A stretch of 64,000 bases of DNA, taken from assembly GCA_009746045.1 (NCBI GenBank), contig RPFO01000104.1, forward strand, positions 1,328,155 through 1,392,154, read 5' to 3'. The position numbers and the translations under genes are program-made. Below the pieces are notes generated by a model. The model had not been told where the DNA came from. It saw only the letters and a list, made by a program, of their open reading frames with translations, and searched no databases. Below, piece after piece: positions 11,973-23,200 of the stretch. How positions within the stretch are numbered: the stretch's first letter is position 1; the number at the start of each line of letters is the position of its first letter. The DNA is from Mesostigma viride. Lineage: Eukaryota; Streptophyta; Mesostigmatophyceae; Mesostigmatales; Mesostigmataceae.

Positions 11973-13266
11973 TATTAATTAATTAATTAATTAATTAATT
12001 AAGTAGACTCGTGCTCCCGTTGGGGAGTCACGGAGCATTAACCCCGATGAATGGATGGATGGATGGATGGATGGATGGATGGATGGATGGATGGATGGAT
12101 GGATGGATGGATGGATGGATGGATGGATGGATGGATGGATGGATGGATGGATGGATGGATGGATGGATGGATGGATGGATGGATGGATGGATGGATGGAT
12201 GGATGGATGGATGGATGGATGGATGGATGGATGGATGGATGGATGGATGGATGGATGGATGGATGGATGGATGGATGGATGGATGGATGGATGGATGGAT
12301 GGATGGATGGATGGATGGATATATGGATGGATGGATGGATGGATGGATGGATGGATGGATGGATGGATGGATGGATGGATGGATGGATGGATGGATGGAT
12401 GGATGGATGGATGGATGGATGGATGGATGGATGGATGGATGGATGGATGGATGGATGGATGGATGGATGGATGGATGGATGGATGGATGGATGGATGGAT
12501 GGATGGATGGATGGATGGATGGATGGATGGATGGATGGATGGATGGATGGATGGATGGATGGATGGATGGATGGATGGATGGATGGATGGATGGATGGAT
12601 GGATGGATGGATGGATGGATGGATGGATGGATGGATGGATGGATGGATGGATGGATGGATGGATGGATGGATGGATGGATGGATGGATGGATGGATGGAT
12701 GGATGGATGGATGGATGGATGGATGGATGGATGGATGGATGGATGGATGGATGGATGGATGGATGGATGGATGGATGGATGGATGGATGGATGGATGGAT
12801 GGATGGATGGATGGATGGATGGATGGATGGATGGATGGATGGATGGATGGATGGATGGATGGATGGATGGATGGATGGATGGATGGATGGATGGATGGAT
12901 GGATGGATGGATGGATGGATGGATGGGGACACACAATCTTACTGGTCTAATCTATCTACAACATCAAGCCAACTCTAGTCTAAGCTCTCGACCCTATGGG
13001 ACCTGTCTGGCGTGCTTCCCGCGGGTTTGCAAACACGGGCACTTCCCCTTGGGGGGGGGGTCGTCGTCCTCTATGACCTGGGCCCACGTGGCCTTGTCCA
13101 TCATCTTGTTCCAAACCGACGGAGAGGCTAGGCCCCCCATATCCTCTCTACTAGCTGTTCTTTTAAGGTGCAGGCCTTGCGGCGTCGAGCATGACGGGGC
13201 CTGGCCCACGTAAGGAGGTGCCGGCCAGGCTGAGCGGGCGGGCGCTTGAATGATATATTTATCCAT
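11973..13266 (-). mobile_element. LINE family A, copy A3, with an 879-bp tetranucleotide expansion in the 3' UTR
   Basis: Minus-strand order: last ~90 codons of ORF2 (13266-12994; [20 protein letters not shown]), 3' UTR with GTAGATAGATTAGACCAGT, a giant (CCAT)n block, GGGGTTAATGCTCCGTGA, the hairpin at 12011-12031, then a (TTAA)n tail at about 11973-12002. Apart from the expansion it matches copy A1 closely. The element is strongly 5'-truncated. Confidence 0.86.
12047..12925. repeat. (GGAT)n array inside LINE A3
   Basis: About 220 uninterrupted tetramers with a single ATAT variant near 12,320. Because 4 is not a multiple of 3 and no stops arise, every frame is open, giving artefactual WMDG or IHPS polypeptides of around 300 residues. 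Confidence 0.98.
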
Positions 13267-13360
13267 ATGCGAAAACGCGGAAAAGATAACGTCAGGCTCG
13301 AGCTACCATGGTCCGGATTCTCCCGATTTCTGGCCTACGCTGGTTGTCTCCTTGATATGA
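13267..13360 (-). repeat. Dispersed repeat family F
   Basis: On the minus strand the block reads TATCAAGGAGACAACC, then CCAGAAATCGGGAGAATCC, GGACCATGGTAGCTCGAG and a TTTTCCGCGT segment. Copies or partial copies occur at 1031-1062, 9871-9902, 40,966-41,062 (+) and 41,896-41,958 (-). One frame conserves RPEIGRIRT-like residues between copies, so it may derive from a coding region of an unidentified element. Confidence 0.6.
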
Positions 13361-13559
13361 GAAATATATATTAATGTGAAAAAATGCTGTATGAATGATA
13401 AAACAATATACCTTGCAGCACTGCGCGTTTCCCTATATAACTCCCCAGTCCCCACCGTGTGGGGCATGCATGTTGTATGGCCTCTACAACACGTTGCTAT
13501 ATACATGCATCTTGTCCTGCACCATCCTCCAAACAAAATAAATTTTAAAATGCATTAAA

Positions 13560-13990
13560 TTACAAACTGACTCCGTTGGGAGATCAATTAATTAGGAACA
13601 TGACTCCGTTGGGAGTACATGTGGCACATAGCCCTGAGAAGGGGCATATGGCCTTTAATACATTCTGGGCTACTTCCTGCAAGGGTAGGATGTAAACTAC
13701 ACCTGTTCTAGGTGCACCAAGTGCACCTGCACCACCGTGATCTCTCACAGGCCACAGCGCAAAGGGGGCCTGGCACGGGGTGGAAGATCAGCATGGCTAT
13801 ACGATGGCAAGAGCGTGGCATCTCAGCAGAGAGCAGCTCTCTGCGTGGGCACAGCATAGCTAAATAAAGCTAGGCATCATCTGGTGTGTGGCACATCATA
13901 GACACACAGGTACATGGTTAAATAATGCTAAGGCATCAGCTGGTAGGGGGCCCATAATTAAAAAATTAAAATTAGATTATAACATGACTC
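13560..13990 (-). repeat. Dispersed retroelement 3' region, family C, copy 1
   Basis: Inverted relative to the copies at 35,700-36,115 and 53,690-54,185. Shared blocks include CCCTGAGAAGGGGCATATGG, the GGTGCACCAAGTGCACCTGCACC block and the CAGAGAGCAGCTCTCTGC block. Its end carries two hairpins, 13,568-13,586 and 13,599-13,621, each with a CTCC/GGAG stem, GTTG loop and one bulged A. No open reading frame is preserved. Confidence 0.7.
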
Positions 13991-14018
13991 CCTTTATTAT
14001 ATTAAAATTAAATTATAA

Positions 14019-14250
14019 CAAGACGCGGTGGAAGAAGATTGTCAAGGCGCACACGCCCGACCCTGTGGGCAAGCCACCTCCCCCCAAGCGGAGGAGGCGT
14101 TTTGATGAGTAGTGTAGTTAGGATTTTCTAGATAGCTTAGAGTTAGGATAGTTCGATCACGCGGCTTCCTCCACCCCATCCATCATGGAATATGTGCTAC
14201 ATGACCTCCCCACGGAGGCATGTTATAATTTAATTTTAATTTAATTTTAA
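14019..14250 (+). mobile_element. LINE family B, copy B2, 3' terminus only
   Basis: The last ~30 codons of ORF2 (RWKKIVKAHTPDPVGKPPPP, then KRRRRFDE and TAG at 14110-14112) are followed by a ~90-bp 3' UTR, the hairpin at 14,200-14,222 (CATG-A-CCTCC-CCAC-GGAGG-CATG) and an AT-rich tail. It faces copy B1 tail to tail; the two 3' ends share the tail around 14,222-14,250. Confidence 0.82.
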
Positions 14251-17200
14251 TGACTCCCTTTGGAGATCATGTAGCACATATTTCTTGCTGGATGGATGGA
14301 GGTGGGCGAAGCCGCGTATTCGAACTGACCTAACTAGTCTAGAAGATCCTTACTACATGCACTACTCATCAAAACGCCCCTTCTGCTTGGGGGGAGGGGG
14401 CTTGCCCACAGGGGCTTGCGTGTGAGCCAGGACAATCTTCTGCCACCTCTTCTTGTTCTGCATAGCAGTCCAAAGAAGAGAGAGGGAGTGAATTCATGCG
14501 GTGTTCAAACTGCGCTGGGACCACTAGGTCGGCCAGCAACATCTGGATGTAGTTCATGGCAGGCTTACCTAGCTTTCTGGGAATGTCCTTGGGGCCATGC
14601 AGGCCAGGTCAGGATGTTGGCAATGTGCTGCCCTGGTTCATGGCCAAGTCGCTGGGGGCCGGCCAGACCATGCAAGGGCGGTGTCGACCTGACTGGTGCG
14701 AGCAAGACAGTGTCCTACGAATGCTATCCTACGCTGCCTAATCTTGTCCAAAATGCGAAGCATACCCTGATACAAAGACTCTAATGACCTAATAATGCTT
14801 AGCAAACCCTACATAATTTCAGGACCTGTCGGAGCATCCTATAAACCGTGCCGTCTAGCTTGGCCGCCAGTGTGTCCGTGAGTGTCCATGCCTCGGCGCC
14901 CGATACGTAAGCATGCACCGTGAGGACGAGGACCTTGAAGAGCATGCGCTTGCGGTGCCCGCCCAGGCCCTTTGAGCGCCAGTAGGTGTTGAGCGAACAA
15001 AGCCTGGCCCAGGCCAGGCCGATGCGGATGTCCACATCGTCGGCGGTGTCGGGGAGCATGCTCCCCAACAGTTTGAAGCGATCACCTCCGTCCCGGCCGT
15101 CGAGCAGTCGCGGCAGCGGCGGGCGACTGGAGGCCCCAATCACCATCGCCTCCGTTTTGACACTAATCTCCAACCCCACCGCCCTCGCCTCCAAGCCCAG
15201 ACAGTCCAGCCAGGTCTGAATGTGCTCGGGGCGCGCGATGAGGGTGGTGTCATCCGCATAAATCAGGTCGGACAGGGGGTAGCCAGTGCCATGCACCGCC
15301 GCTCGCGCTCGTTAAGGATGTCCAAGCCTGGCTCGAACCCCTTAAGAGCAGTAAAGCGCGCACGTGCCCGCGGCGCATGACGTGATCAACGACCGACAAT
15401 AATGAACAGATATGGGGACAGGACACAACCTTGCCACACCCCGTGGTGAAGGGGGAATGGTGGGGTGGTGCCTTCCGCAGTCCGCACTTAGTACTGCCTG
15501 TGAGCCCTCATGCAGTCGACGAATATGTCAGCTATAAACTCTGGTGGTACCCGATCCAGAGCTCAGGATGGCCCAAAGAGCCTCCCAGAGGACCAAGTCA
15601 AAGGCCTTGATATAGTCGACAAAAATGAAGACCAGCGGCATACCATCAGGGCAAAGGCGTCGCACCTCCTCCATCAACCGGGGCGCGACATATACAGCCA
15701 TGACAGCTATGTTACGACCACGACGGAAACCCATCTGAGACTCACCCAGGTGTGCCAGGGTCCAGCGCGGCGCGGAGCCTGTGCAGCATCATGCGCATGA
15801 AGACCTTCAGAGCGGCGCTCTGCATGGAGGCAGACACCCCGATAGTTACCGGGGTCAGCATGCAGCAGAGCCCTTCTTGTACAGCATGACGCGGATGGCC
15901 GAGCTGCCACTCAGCAGGCGGAGGCTCATCAGAGAGCAGGACACGGTTGCAGAACGCCAGCAGAAGATCCCTCACTGCCAGGTCAGGGGACGTCAATTCA
16001 GCAGCTCAGCAGAAAAGGTGGTCGGCACCGACCACCGCGTCGAACCGCAGGCAAGCAAGGGCCGTCCAGTTCCTCCGCAAAGTGCACATGAAGGCCGGGT
16101 GGACGACGTCGTTGGTGGCAAGGCAGCCCTCCTTCAAGGCGGGGACTTGGTAGTCCGTAGCCGATTAGGGGTGTGCAGGCGGCGGGGGAGATACAGCAAC
16201 ACCGAGGCCGGCGGCCGTCTCGGGGTGAAGCGGCGGGGGGGGGGGGCGCAAGCCCCACCTGTCAAGGAAACATTGTGGGCCAACCAGCGGTCAAGGCTGA
16301 CCGGCGCCGTGCCGTCCCCCGTGTGCTCCACCCGGGTGCGCTGCCGCCGGCCACCGAGCCGGTCGAGGTGGCCACGTACCACATGTCCTTGCCCTGTTTG
16401 CGAGCTTGGCAGGCCTTGGCATCTGTGATGCACTGGGCCGCCTCTGCGTCCTGAGCATGTGGTAGGCCTCTACAAGGGCGGCCTTGAGCACCGGTTTCAG
16501 CAGCGGGTCCCGGTTACGCTTGAGGCGGTGCCGGGCGGCCAAGACCTTGGGGTCCTGGCGGTAGAGCGGGCCGGCCGGCCGGGGCGGCGGCGCGGGGCAT
16601 GACCGGTAGGTGCCGGGTCGCCAGCAACGGTGCGCGGGCCGCCAAGCCCGCAAAAATGGGGGCGTTAGGAGCACGGCCTGGGCCAGCGCGTCGACGTCCG
16701 CCTGGGCGTCCAGGGCCACCAGGTACGCCTGTCGGCACCTGTTCGGCTCGAGCTCGGCGTCCGTCCAGTCCTCAGGATCCCCCCGGACCGGGCGGAGAGC
16801 AGACCAGCCGGGGCGGGCCACTGGGGCGCGGCGCTCAGTCAGGGACATGGAACCGGAGCCGAATGGTCGCGCGCACCAACCGGTGGTCAGAGCACACCAT
16901 GGGCGTGTCGAACACTCGGGTATCCAGAACTGAAGTGCACCTGGGCTGCCGTAACACCACGCAGTCCATGGACAGGCCTGACGGTCGTTAGGGCCCCGAA
17001 AAGTGACCAAGTCCTGTGAGGTAGGGGACGTTGGAAGTGGCAGTTGACAGCAACCATCCCGCTATCCCGCAAAAAGGCAGAAAACAGGGGGGGTGTTGTC
17101 GTTACGGCAGCCGTGCCGGCAGGCGCAAAGCGACTGCATGCCAGCACATGCCCACGGGGAGCGTGGCGTTGGCGTCGAGCAGCATAACCATGCAAGAAGT

Positions 17201-17452
17201 GGCGACGGGGCCGGGGTGGCCCCCTCAAGGCTATGCAATTCGTCCTCGAAGAGCTTCTGGCGTTCCAACTCAGGTAGACCACTGTGGGGTGCGTAACCCA
17301 CCCCAACCGTGAGGTGGTGTTTAGACCGCCCCTCAACTGAGGTGAAATAAGCCACCATAAAGCGTGGGGTTAAAAACTTTAGCATGCTGAGGCTGGCAGC
17401 TGCCAGCGGCGAACACAAAAGACCAACGCCACCCGTTGGCCTGGCGTCCTAC
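14236..17452 (-). mobile_element. LINE family B, copy B1, 3' part (split by the LTR element)
   Basis: Minus-strand LINE holding most of ORF2, a 3' UTR with (CCAT)n, the hairpin at 14,251-14,269 and an (ATTAAA)-type tail. It ends abruptly at 17,452, where the LTR retrotransposon begins. The same element continues at 25,299, beyond the insertion, so the copy was originally about 4.5 kb in this region. Confidence 0.85.
14362..17447 (-). pseudogene. LINE B1 ORF2: APE-type endonuclease plus reverse transcriptase, decayed
   Basis: From 17,418 downward on the minus strand: GVGYAPHSGLPELERQKLFEDE is the region of an exonuclease/endonuclease/phosphatase fold that precedes the catalytic Asp/Asn segment, read through to about 16,887. 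A linker follows (16,900-16,290). RT starts include NYRGVCL at about 15,830 and VDYIKAFDLVLWEALW at about 15,600, followed by LIYADDTTLIARPEHIQTWL (15,260) with the catalytic YADD. The C-terminus ends near 14,362 with the same basic tail as copy B2. At least five frame changes and several stops interrupt it. The architecture is that of L1-like LINEs with a separate ORF1. Confidence 0.8.
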
Positions 17453-18068
17453 AGTTAACGTAAAGGATTTACGTTAGATGGATAGAGATTGTTACGCTCT
17501 TTCCAACGGCACCTTGAACGCCTCATTTGGTTACGGGACGTAAAAGTTATGACGTTTCCTAGGCTGTGCCGACAGTACCCGGCGCGCCACTGTGGGCACG
17601 TACGGACACAGGATGTACAAGTGTCACTTTGATAGTCCGCAGGACGTTGACAGGACTTGTACAGGACTTGATGGTCAATTGATAAGTAGGCGTGCTGTAG
17701 CGCGCCAGGACCTATGAGACAATTGATGCTGACTAGTGTACGGATAGGTCCACAGGACTAGCCGTATGGACAATTGATAGATCTGCGCGCCAAAGGCGTG
17801 CCAGAGTCTGTGTAATCAATTGATTGACAGTTCAGCTGTGACAGTGCAGCTGAATACTTGGACGCGTCCCTAGCAAGCTATATGTGTGACTTGGTCGCAC
17901 CGGGACGCTAGCTCTTGCGTGCACGCTCTCTTGGCATAACGACCCTGTCGTCTGTGCTACGTGCAGTCTCGGACTTGACGTGACTTACGTCTGTGTTTGC
18001 TCATTATAATAAAGGCAACTTTCCTGCAAGAGCCATGGATTCCCTCGGTGGTAAACTCTCATTCAACT
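17453..18068 (+). repeat. 5' LTR (616 bp)
   Basis: Collinear with the 3' LTR at a constant offset of 7,230. Four CAATTG-centred motifs and the inverted pair TTCAGCTG/CAGCTGAA lie in the middle, possibly transcription-factor sites. ATTATAATAAAGG at about 18,003 could hold TATA-like or AATAAA signals. I see no canonical TGG primer-binding site immediately downstream. Confidence 0.93.
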
Positions 18069-18095
18069 CGTATTACAATCTTCGTACCAAGAAAA

Positions 18096-18881
18096 ATGCC
18101 GGACTCGATGGAGTTCCGCATTCCGAGGGATTCTGAAATTTTGGGCAGTCCAGCGGACATCGCCGAATCTCCGGCTGGTCCTTCGACGACTCCTGTTCGT
18201 GAAGATCGTCCGGTTCTTAATCCGGCGTGGCAGCGTGTTGTTGACCAGGCGGTAGCGTCCAGTGCGGAGCTACGCGCTCAGCAGCAGGCACTGCTGCAAA
18301 ACCTACGACTGCCGCCCCCGCCTCCGCAACCTTCGATTGTTTCGGGGTTTCGCGATTACCTTGATTCCATTCGAGCTTTGCTCGCGGACTTCGAGGTCCA
18401 TACCCGGGCGGGGTTGCAAGCGCCCAGCGCGGTTGCCGAGGTCTCTGAGGAGATCGACAACGCGGTTTCATCGCTTACAGGTTACCAGCGCAATCTCGCT
18501 AACTGGCTGTCGGTTCGTTCGGGCGTCATTCCGACGATTACGACCAACCTGTTTCAAGACCTTGCGATTCTGCAGTTGCTGTCGCGAGGCTTCCGGACGC
18601 GTGAGCGGCAATTGCTGCTCAATCTTGTCGCGTTCTTGTCTGCATTGCGAGAGTGGGCGCCGGACGGGTGGGATTTTCTAACGATTCTTACCAACCCGCT
18701 CCGCATCGTCACCCGCCGCCGTCGTCGCCGCATTGATCCGGTGACGGGACGTCGGTTGGACCCCATCGTCATCGAAACTCCGGTGACGATTGAGGTTGGG
18801 CAAGGCCAGGAGGCGCCTGCGCCTGTCGCCAACGATCCAATTTACGACTACGACTACTGCGATTTTCGTGGTCTCGACTGA
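18096..18881 (+). CDS. Extra ORF between 5' LTR and gag (ORF0), function unknown
   Basis: An uninterrupted 261-codon ORF starts at ATG 18,096, 28 bases after the LTR. An in-frame extension upstream lacks an ATG. Features: a Pro-rich segment (LPPPPPQPS, about residue 70), amphipathic helical stretches in the middle, a run of six arginines near residue 210 followed by IDPVTGRRLDP, and an acidic/tyrosine-rich C-terminus (YDYDYCDF). There is no zinc knuckle, signal peptide or membrane segment. Arginine is almost always CGN here but almost always AGG in gag and pol, so it probably has a different origin from the rest of the element. It is the only long ORF of the element with no break. It could be a captured host or viral gene, or an accessory nucleic-acid-binding protein; I recognise no family. 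Confidence 0.7.
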   Translation: MPDSMEFRIPRDSEILGSPADIAESPAGPSTTPVREDRPVLNPAWQRVVDQAVASSAELRAQQQALLQNLRLPPPPPQPSIVSGFRDYLDSIRALLADFEVHTRAGLQAPSAVAEVSEEIDNAVSSLTGYQRNLANWLSVRSGVIPTITTNLFQDLAILQLLSRGFRTRERQLLLNLVAFLSALREWAPDGWDFLTILTNPLRIVTRRRRRRIDPVTGRRLDPIVIETPVTIEVGQGQEAPAPVANDPIYDYDYCDFRGLD

Positions 18882-19003
18882 ATTCGGCATGGTGGCGCGG
18901 TCGGCACCGGGGCAGGCGGCTTTTTGACAGATTGTACATATCTACCTGTCTTTTGTTTTCCAGCTGCTTAGCTCAGGGCCATACACAGCTAGTGTAGTTT
19001 ACC

Positions 19004-20251
19004 ATGGCTGAGGGACGCCGTAGCAAGGGCCTAGCCAGTGGGAATAATAATGGGGGTGCTGGTAGCGGGACCGCTCACGTAGATGACGTGGGGGTCACCG
19101 GAGAGATCACTAATATCCCTTTGTAATAATACTACACATGCTGTTTCTGGATATGATCTCACCACCAGGGTCTCTTATTGTTAATCAGCTGCAACCTGTC
19201 ACTTCAGACTCAAAGCCAAAGCAGGCAGAGGAGTTTGTGGAAGGACTAGAGGGGTTTCCAAGCTTGTACGGTGGTACAAACTATTATCAGATCTGGATAG
19301 GCAGCCAGACTTTTGGCAAGTGCACAGATCAGATTAAAGACCTCACTAGAGAGTGCAAGAAGGCCAACAAGGCCTGGGCAGTCTACGTGGCAGAGCTGAG
19401 GGAGCTGCTAGAGGATCAACGGAAGAAAGTGGGGATCCATTGGCAGGATAAATACCAGGGTGGGAGGTAAGGGAGACCTGATCCAGAACTTCCTTAACTA
19501 TTGTAAAATGGTTGAGGAGGGCAGGGCTCACGGCTTCAATGTCGCTGACAGCATAGCCCTGACAAACTGGCTCAAGGTTTCTGGGCTGGACAAGGCAACA
19601 CGTGGCTCTTTAAAGGTCATGTGTGCCCCACACTCTACCCTCAAGGCCTACAAGGTCATAATCAAACAAGCACTCGAGGCAGAGGAGCTGTTTGAGGGTG
19701 GAATGCCAGCTGTGAAGGCTACCCACGCAGGTGGGCGTGCCCAGGGGGGCTCCAAGACGTCTGAGGCTGACAGAAGCCAAGGAGGACGTGGGGGCAACCA
19801 CAACAAGCGGAAGGCCAACCATTCACCCGACCCTGACGGGCAATCACATGCCAAGTCGGTGTTCAGGAGGGTGGGTGGTAAGCCCAGGCAGGGTAACGCG
19901 CCTGACAACGGGGGAGGAGGCCAGGGCAAGTCAAAGATCCAGTGCTACCTGTGCAAGGGGTGGGGGCACATCAAGAAGGAGTGTCCCAGCTTCAAGAAGA
20001 CCCAGGGCCAGGGCAGCAACAAGAAAAACAACAACAAAACAACAACAAGTCCCAGGCAGGCCAGCCTTCAAAGGGCAGTCAGCAAGAAGACAACAAGGAG
20101 CAGTGACTGTCTGAGGCAACCCCTACACACCTTAATTCACCCAAGGGGGAGGCCAGGTGCTCCAATGCAGATTTTATATCTGGGCAACAAGAGGGTGATC
20201 TCCAGGTTCATGGTGGCCCCAGGTCACCTGGAGAGGTACAGGTTCCTATGA
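19004..20251 (+). pseudogene. gag: nucleocapsid-type polyprotein with CCHC zinc knuckle, frameshifted
   Basis: An ATG at 19,004 opens a 41-codon frame (MAEGRRSKGLASGNNNGG). It stops at 19,128, and the gag-like frame continues at 19,138-19,470 (EEFVEGLEGFPSLYGGTNYY). It then shifts near 19,462 into the frame ending at 20,251. The last part carries a Gly/Lys/Asn-rich basic region and the knuckle CYLCKGWGHIKKEC (C-x2-C-x4-H-x4-C), typical of Copia and Ty3 Gag for genomic RNA packaging. The stop overlaps the pol start as ATGA at 20,248-20,251, suggesting reinitiation or frameshifting as the coupling mechanism. Two frame breaks make this copy's Gag doubtful. Confidence 0.8.
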
Positions 20252-23200
20252 AGACGTCCTTGACAGCTGGTGCAGCTGTAAGAATGTCTGACCCCATGCA
20301 TCCTTGTGCTGGGCACGAGGGTGGACCTCTCATTTTGAGAGAAACCAATGTACAACCACAGAGGGGTGTGAAGGCCTCTGGTGGTATGCATGTGGTCCCT
20401 GCTGGCGGTCCAGGTGTTGGGCATGAGCAGGGTGACTCAGACTCTGAGTCAGAACAGGATGGAAGACAGCATGGTGATGCTGGACAACCTGACAGCACAG
20501 TCCTGACTGTGCCAGGGACTGCTTCCTCTGTGTACCAGGAGTTGGGTGCCCGAATCCACAACATGTTTGGGCATGCCACTTCTCTGTCAAACAACTTTGC
20601 CTTCCGTATGGGCAGGGCACCCCTTCTTAAGGCGTGTCAGCAAGCTGCCTCACGGTGTAAGTGCCAGTTGTCCTCCAACAAGCCCAGGAAATCACATGCC
20701 AAAGCTATACCTCAGAGCATTGGTGATCTGCAGTGTGATATCCAACACATCAGGGGCATGCAACTGTTGGTGTGCGTGGACAGGTACACAAAATACAAGG
20801 TGCTGGAGCATTTACCTTCTATGAAGAACAGGTACTTGCTGGCTGCCCTGCAGAATGTAAGAGCCAAGTTTCCTACCACAAGGATCCAGGTGGACATGCA
20901 GTTTCAGCATCTCAAGGGTGATCCCACCCTTCCTGAGTTGCTGGTTACACCTAGGGAGGCTCATGGGCAGCAGGGTGCTATAGAGAGGGCAATCCAGGAG
21001 GTCAAGAAATTGATTATCTCTGAAGACTGGGTACCCTTATCTGCACCTGCACTTGTCAGGAGTGCATGGCTGAGGAACGTGGAGCAGCAGCTGAACAGCA
21101 GGGTTAACTTCTACTATGATGGAGTTGCTGTCAGCCCAATGGGTCTATATCATGGCCTGTGCCCACCACATGTGCTGGAGGGCTGGAAACATGCTGCACA
21201 TGTCACCTTTGCCAAGCTGAGGGAGAAGGACCGGGGTTGGAAGATGCTGGAGCCACAAGTGGGTCAGAAGGTCCTAGCTTGGAAGGAACCTAGCCTTTAT
21301 GGCAAACGTGGTAGCTGGAGTCCTGGGGTGGTTACCCAGGTTGATGAAGCTAGCCACGCATGCTTGGTCAGCATGGAGGACGAACCAAAGCATGTGCACC
21401 GGCTGAGTTGGTCATATGTCAAGCCTAACCTGATGAATGAGGGCAGTCAGGCACAAGGCTCACAGGACCTGCAGGATTTTCAGGTCCCAAGTGACATCAC
21501 TGATGCAACGACCACATCTGTTGCAGGGGAATCTGTCAGCCCTGGCCAGGTTGCAGAGGTACCTGTTGAACAGGCTGCAAGGTCAACAGCTGGGGAGTCA
21601 ACTGTCAAGCCCAAGGCTCTAACCAAGCCCAGGGGGACAAGTTTGGCTGGATTAATTGGGGCTCTGCAAAGGGCCAAGAAGCAGCCCAAGGTAGCCAAGC
21701 TCAGGTGGCATGGCAATCTGGGGCTGGACACTGCCTTAGAGGTAGACACTAATTCTCAGGTTTCCATCATTGGGACCAGAGCTGCAGCAGGGTACAGCAT
21801 GACTGAACCCAGCTATCAGTTTGTGTCTGACTTCAGTGGCGGGGTACACGTGAAGGTACTGGGTGAGGTATCCATTCCTATCCTTGGACAGGACACTGCT
21901 TTTTGTGTCTTGGAGGGCTATCAGGGACCTGCTCTTCTGGGGCAGAATTTCCTATGCCAGGATGGGGTAGTGATCACGTCCTCTCTCCTGACTAAGGAAG
22001 GGGCTGGTCAGGTCCCACTGATTAATTTCAGGACCACTCACCTATCACGTGCAGTAACCAGGACGGTTAAGCGTGTGCAAGTGTGCCAGGGGCAGGAGCC
22101 CTTGGTTGATGACCTCATATTGCCAGCTGCTAGTCATCCAAGCAGTTTGGGCATTGGTCCTCACTCACTTGCTGGACACAGCCCTATAAACTACCAAGGC
22201 CTGGTGAAGCTCATGTCCTCTCCCATTATGTGTCCCCAGGTCACACTGGGTCTGATTAAATCTGGGGAGGACTGGATCTCCAAGAAATGCGTGGAACCTG
22301 TCAATGACCTGCCTCCTGCACGACGTCTACTCAAGCTCAAGTTTGTCATCAAGATGAAGGAGGTGGACGGGGTCAAGGTACCACACGTCAGGCCAGTACT
22401 GAATGAGTTCAAGGGTACTGGTGAGTGCACCGCTGAGGAGTTGTATACCCCTGGCATGCTGCATGACACTTGGAGGCTGCTGCTGTGTGTATTTCTAGGC
22501 CTTCTCAACAAGGGCTTGGACTATGGCTCAGTGGTGGTAGACTTCAAGAGGGCATTTCTGGAGGGGGATGCAGATGTGGCACAGGAAAAGTGGGAGGGCA
22601 AGACGCCTTTCTATGTCAGGGTGCCTGCTGTATGGAAAAGGGACATTCACACTGAGTTCCTTAAAATCCTCAAGGGCCTGGAGGGCCTGAGGTCAAGTCC
22701 AATAATCTGGAGGGAGACTCTCAACCGTTTCCTGAAGGAGCATTGCAACTTGAAGGTTTCTCCTGTAGACCCCTGTCTGTTTCTGGGGCAATGGGAAGGC
22801 CTACCAGTGTATGCTTCGCTGCACGGGGATGACCTACATCTGATAGCTCCCACGTCGTGGCTTAAGGAGCTGATCTCCATCATTAAGTCCAAGTTTCCTC
22901 TGGGTAGGGAGCAATGGCAGGTGGAGAATGAGCCTCTCCTGTTTGTGGGCATGGAGGCCACACTGGTGAAGAAGGGGGGGAGTGGCGTATGCTGCTGGTG
23001 GGGGGCAACGATTATCAAGAGACCCTCATTAGCAAGCTTCCTCCAGTCATCACACAGGCACTGTGTCCCATGGTGAGGGGCATGGTTGCTTGGGTGGCAG
23101 GCATTTCCAGGCCAGACCTTATGGTCATAGCCAGGTTGCCTGATGACATGCTGACAGAGCTAGGGTCTGCCAAGGTGGCTGATCAGGTCAGGGCTTCGTC

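Noticed and set aside
12011-13213. 400-codon WMDG-repeat ORF
   Set aside because: Same artefact from the (GGAT)n array inside LINE A3.
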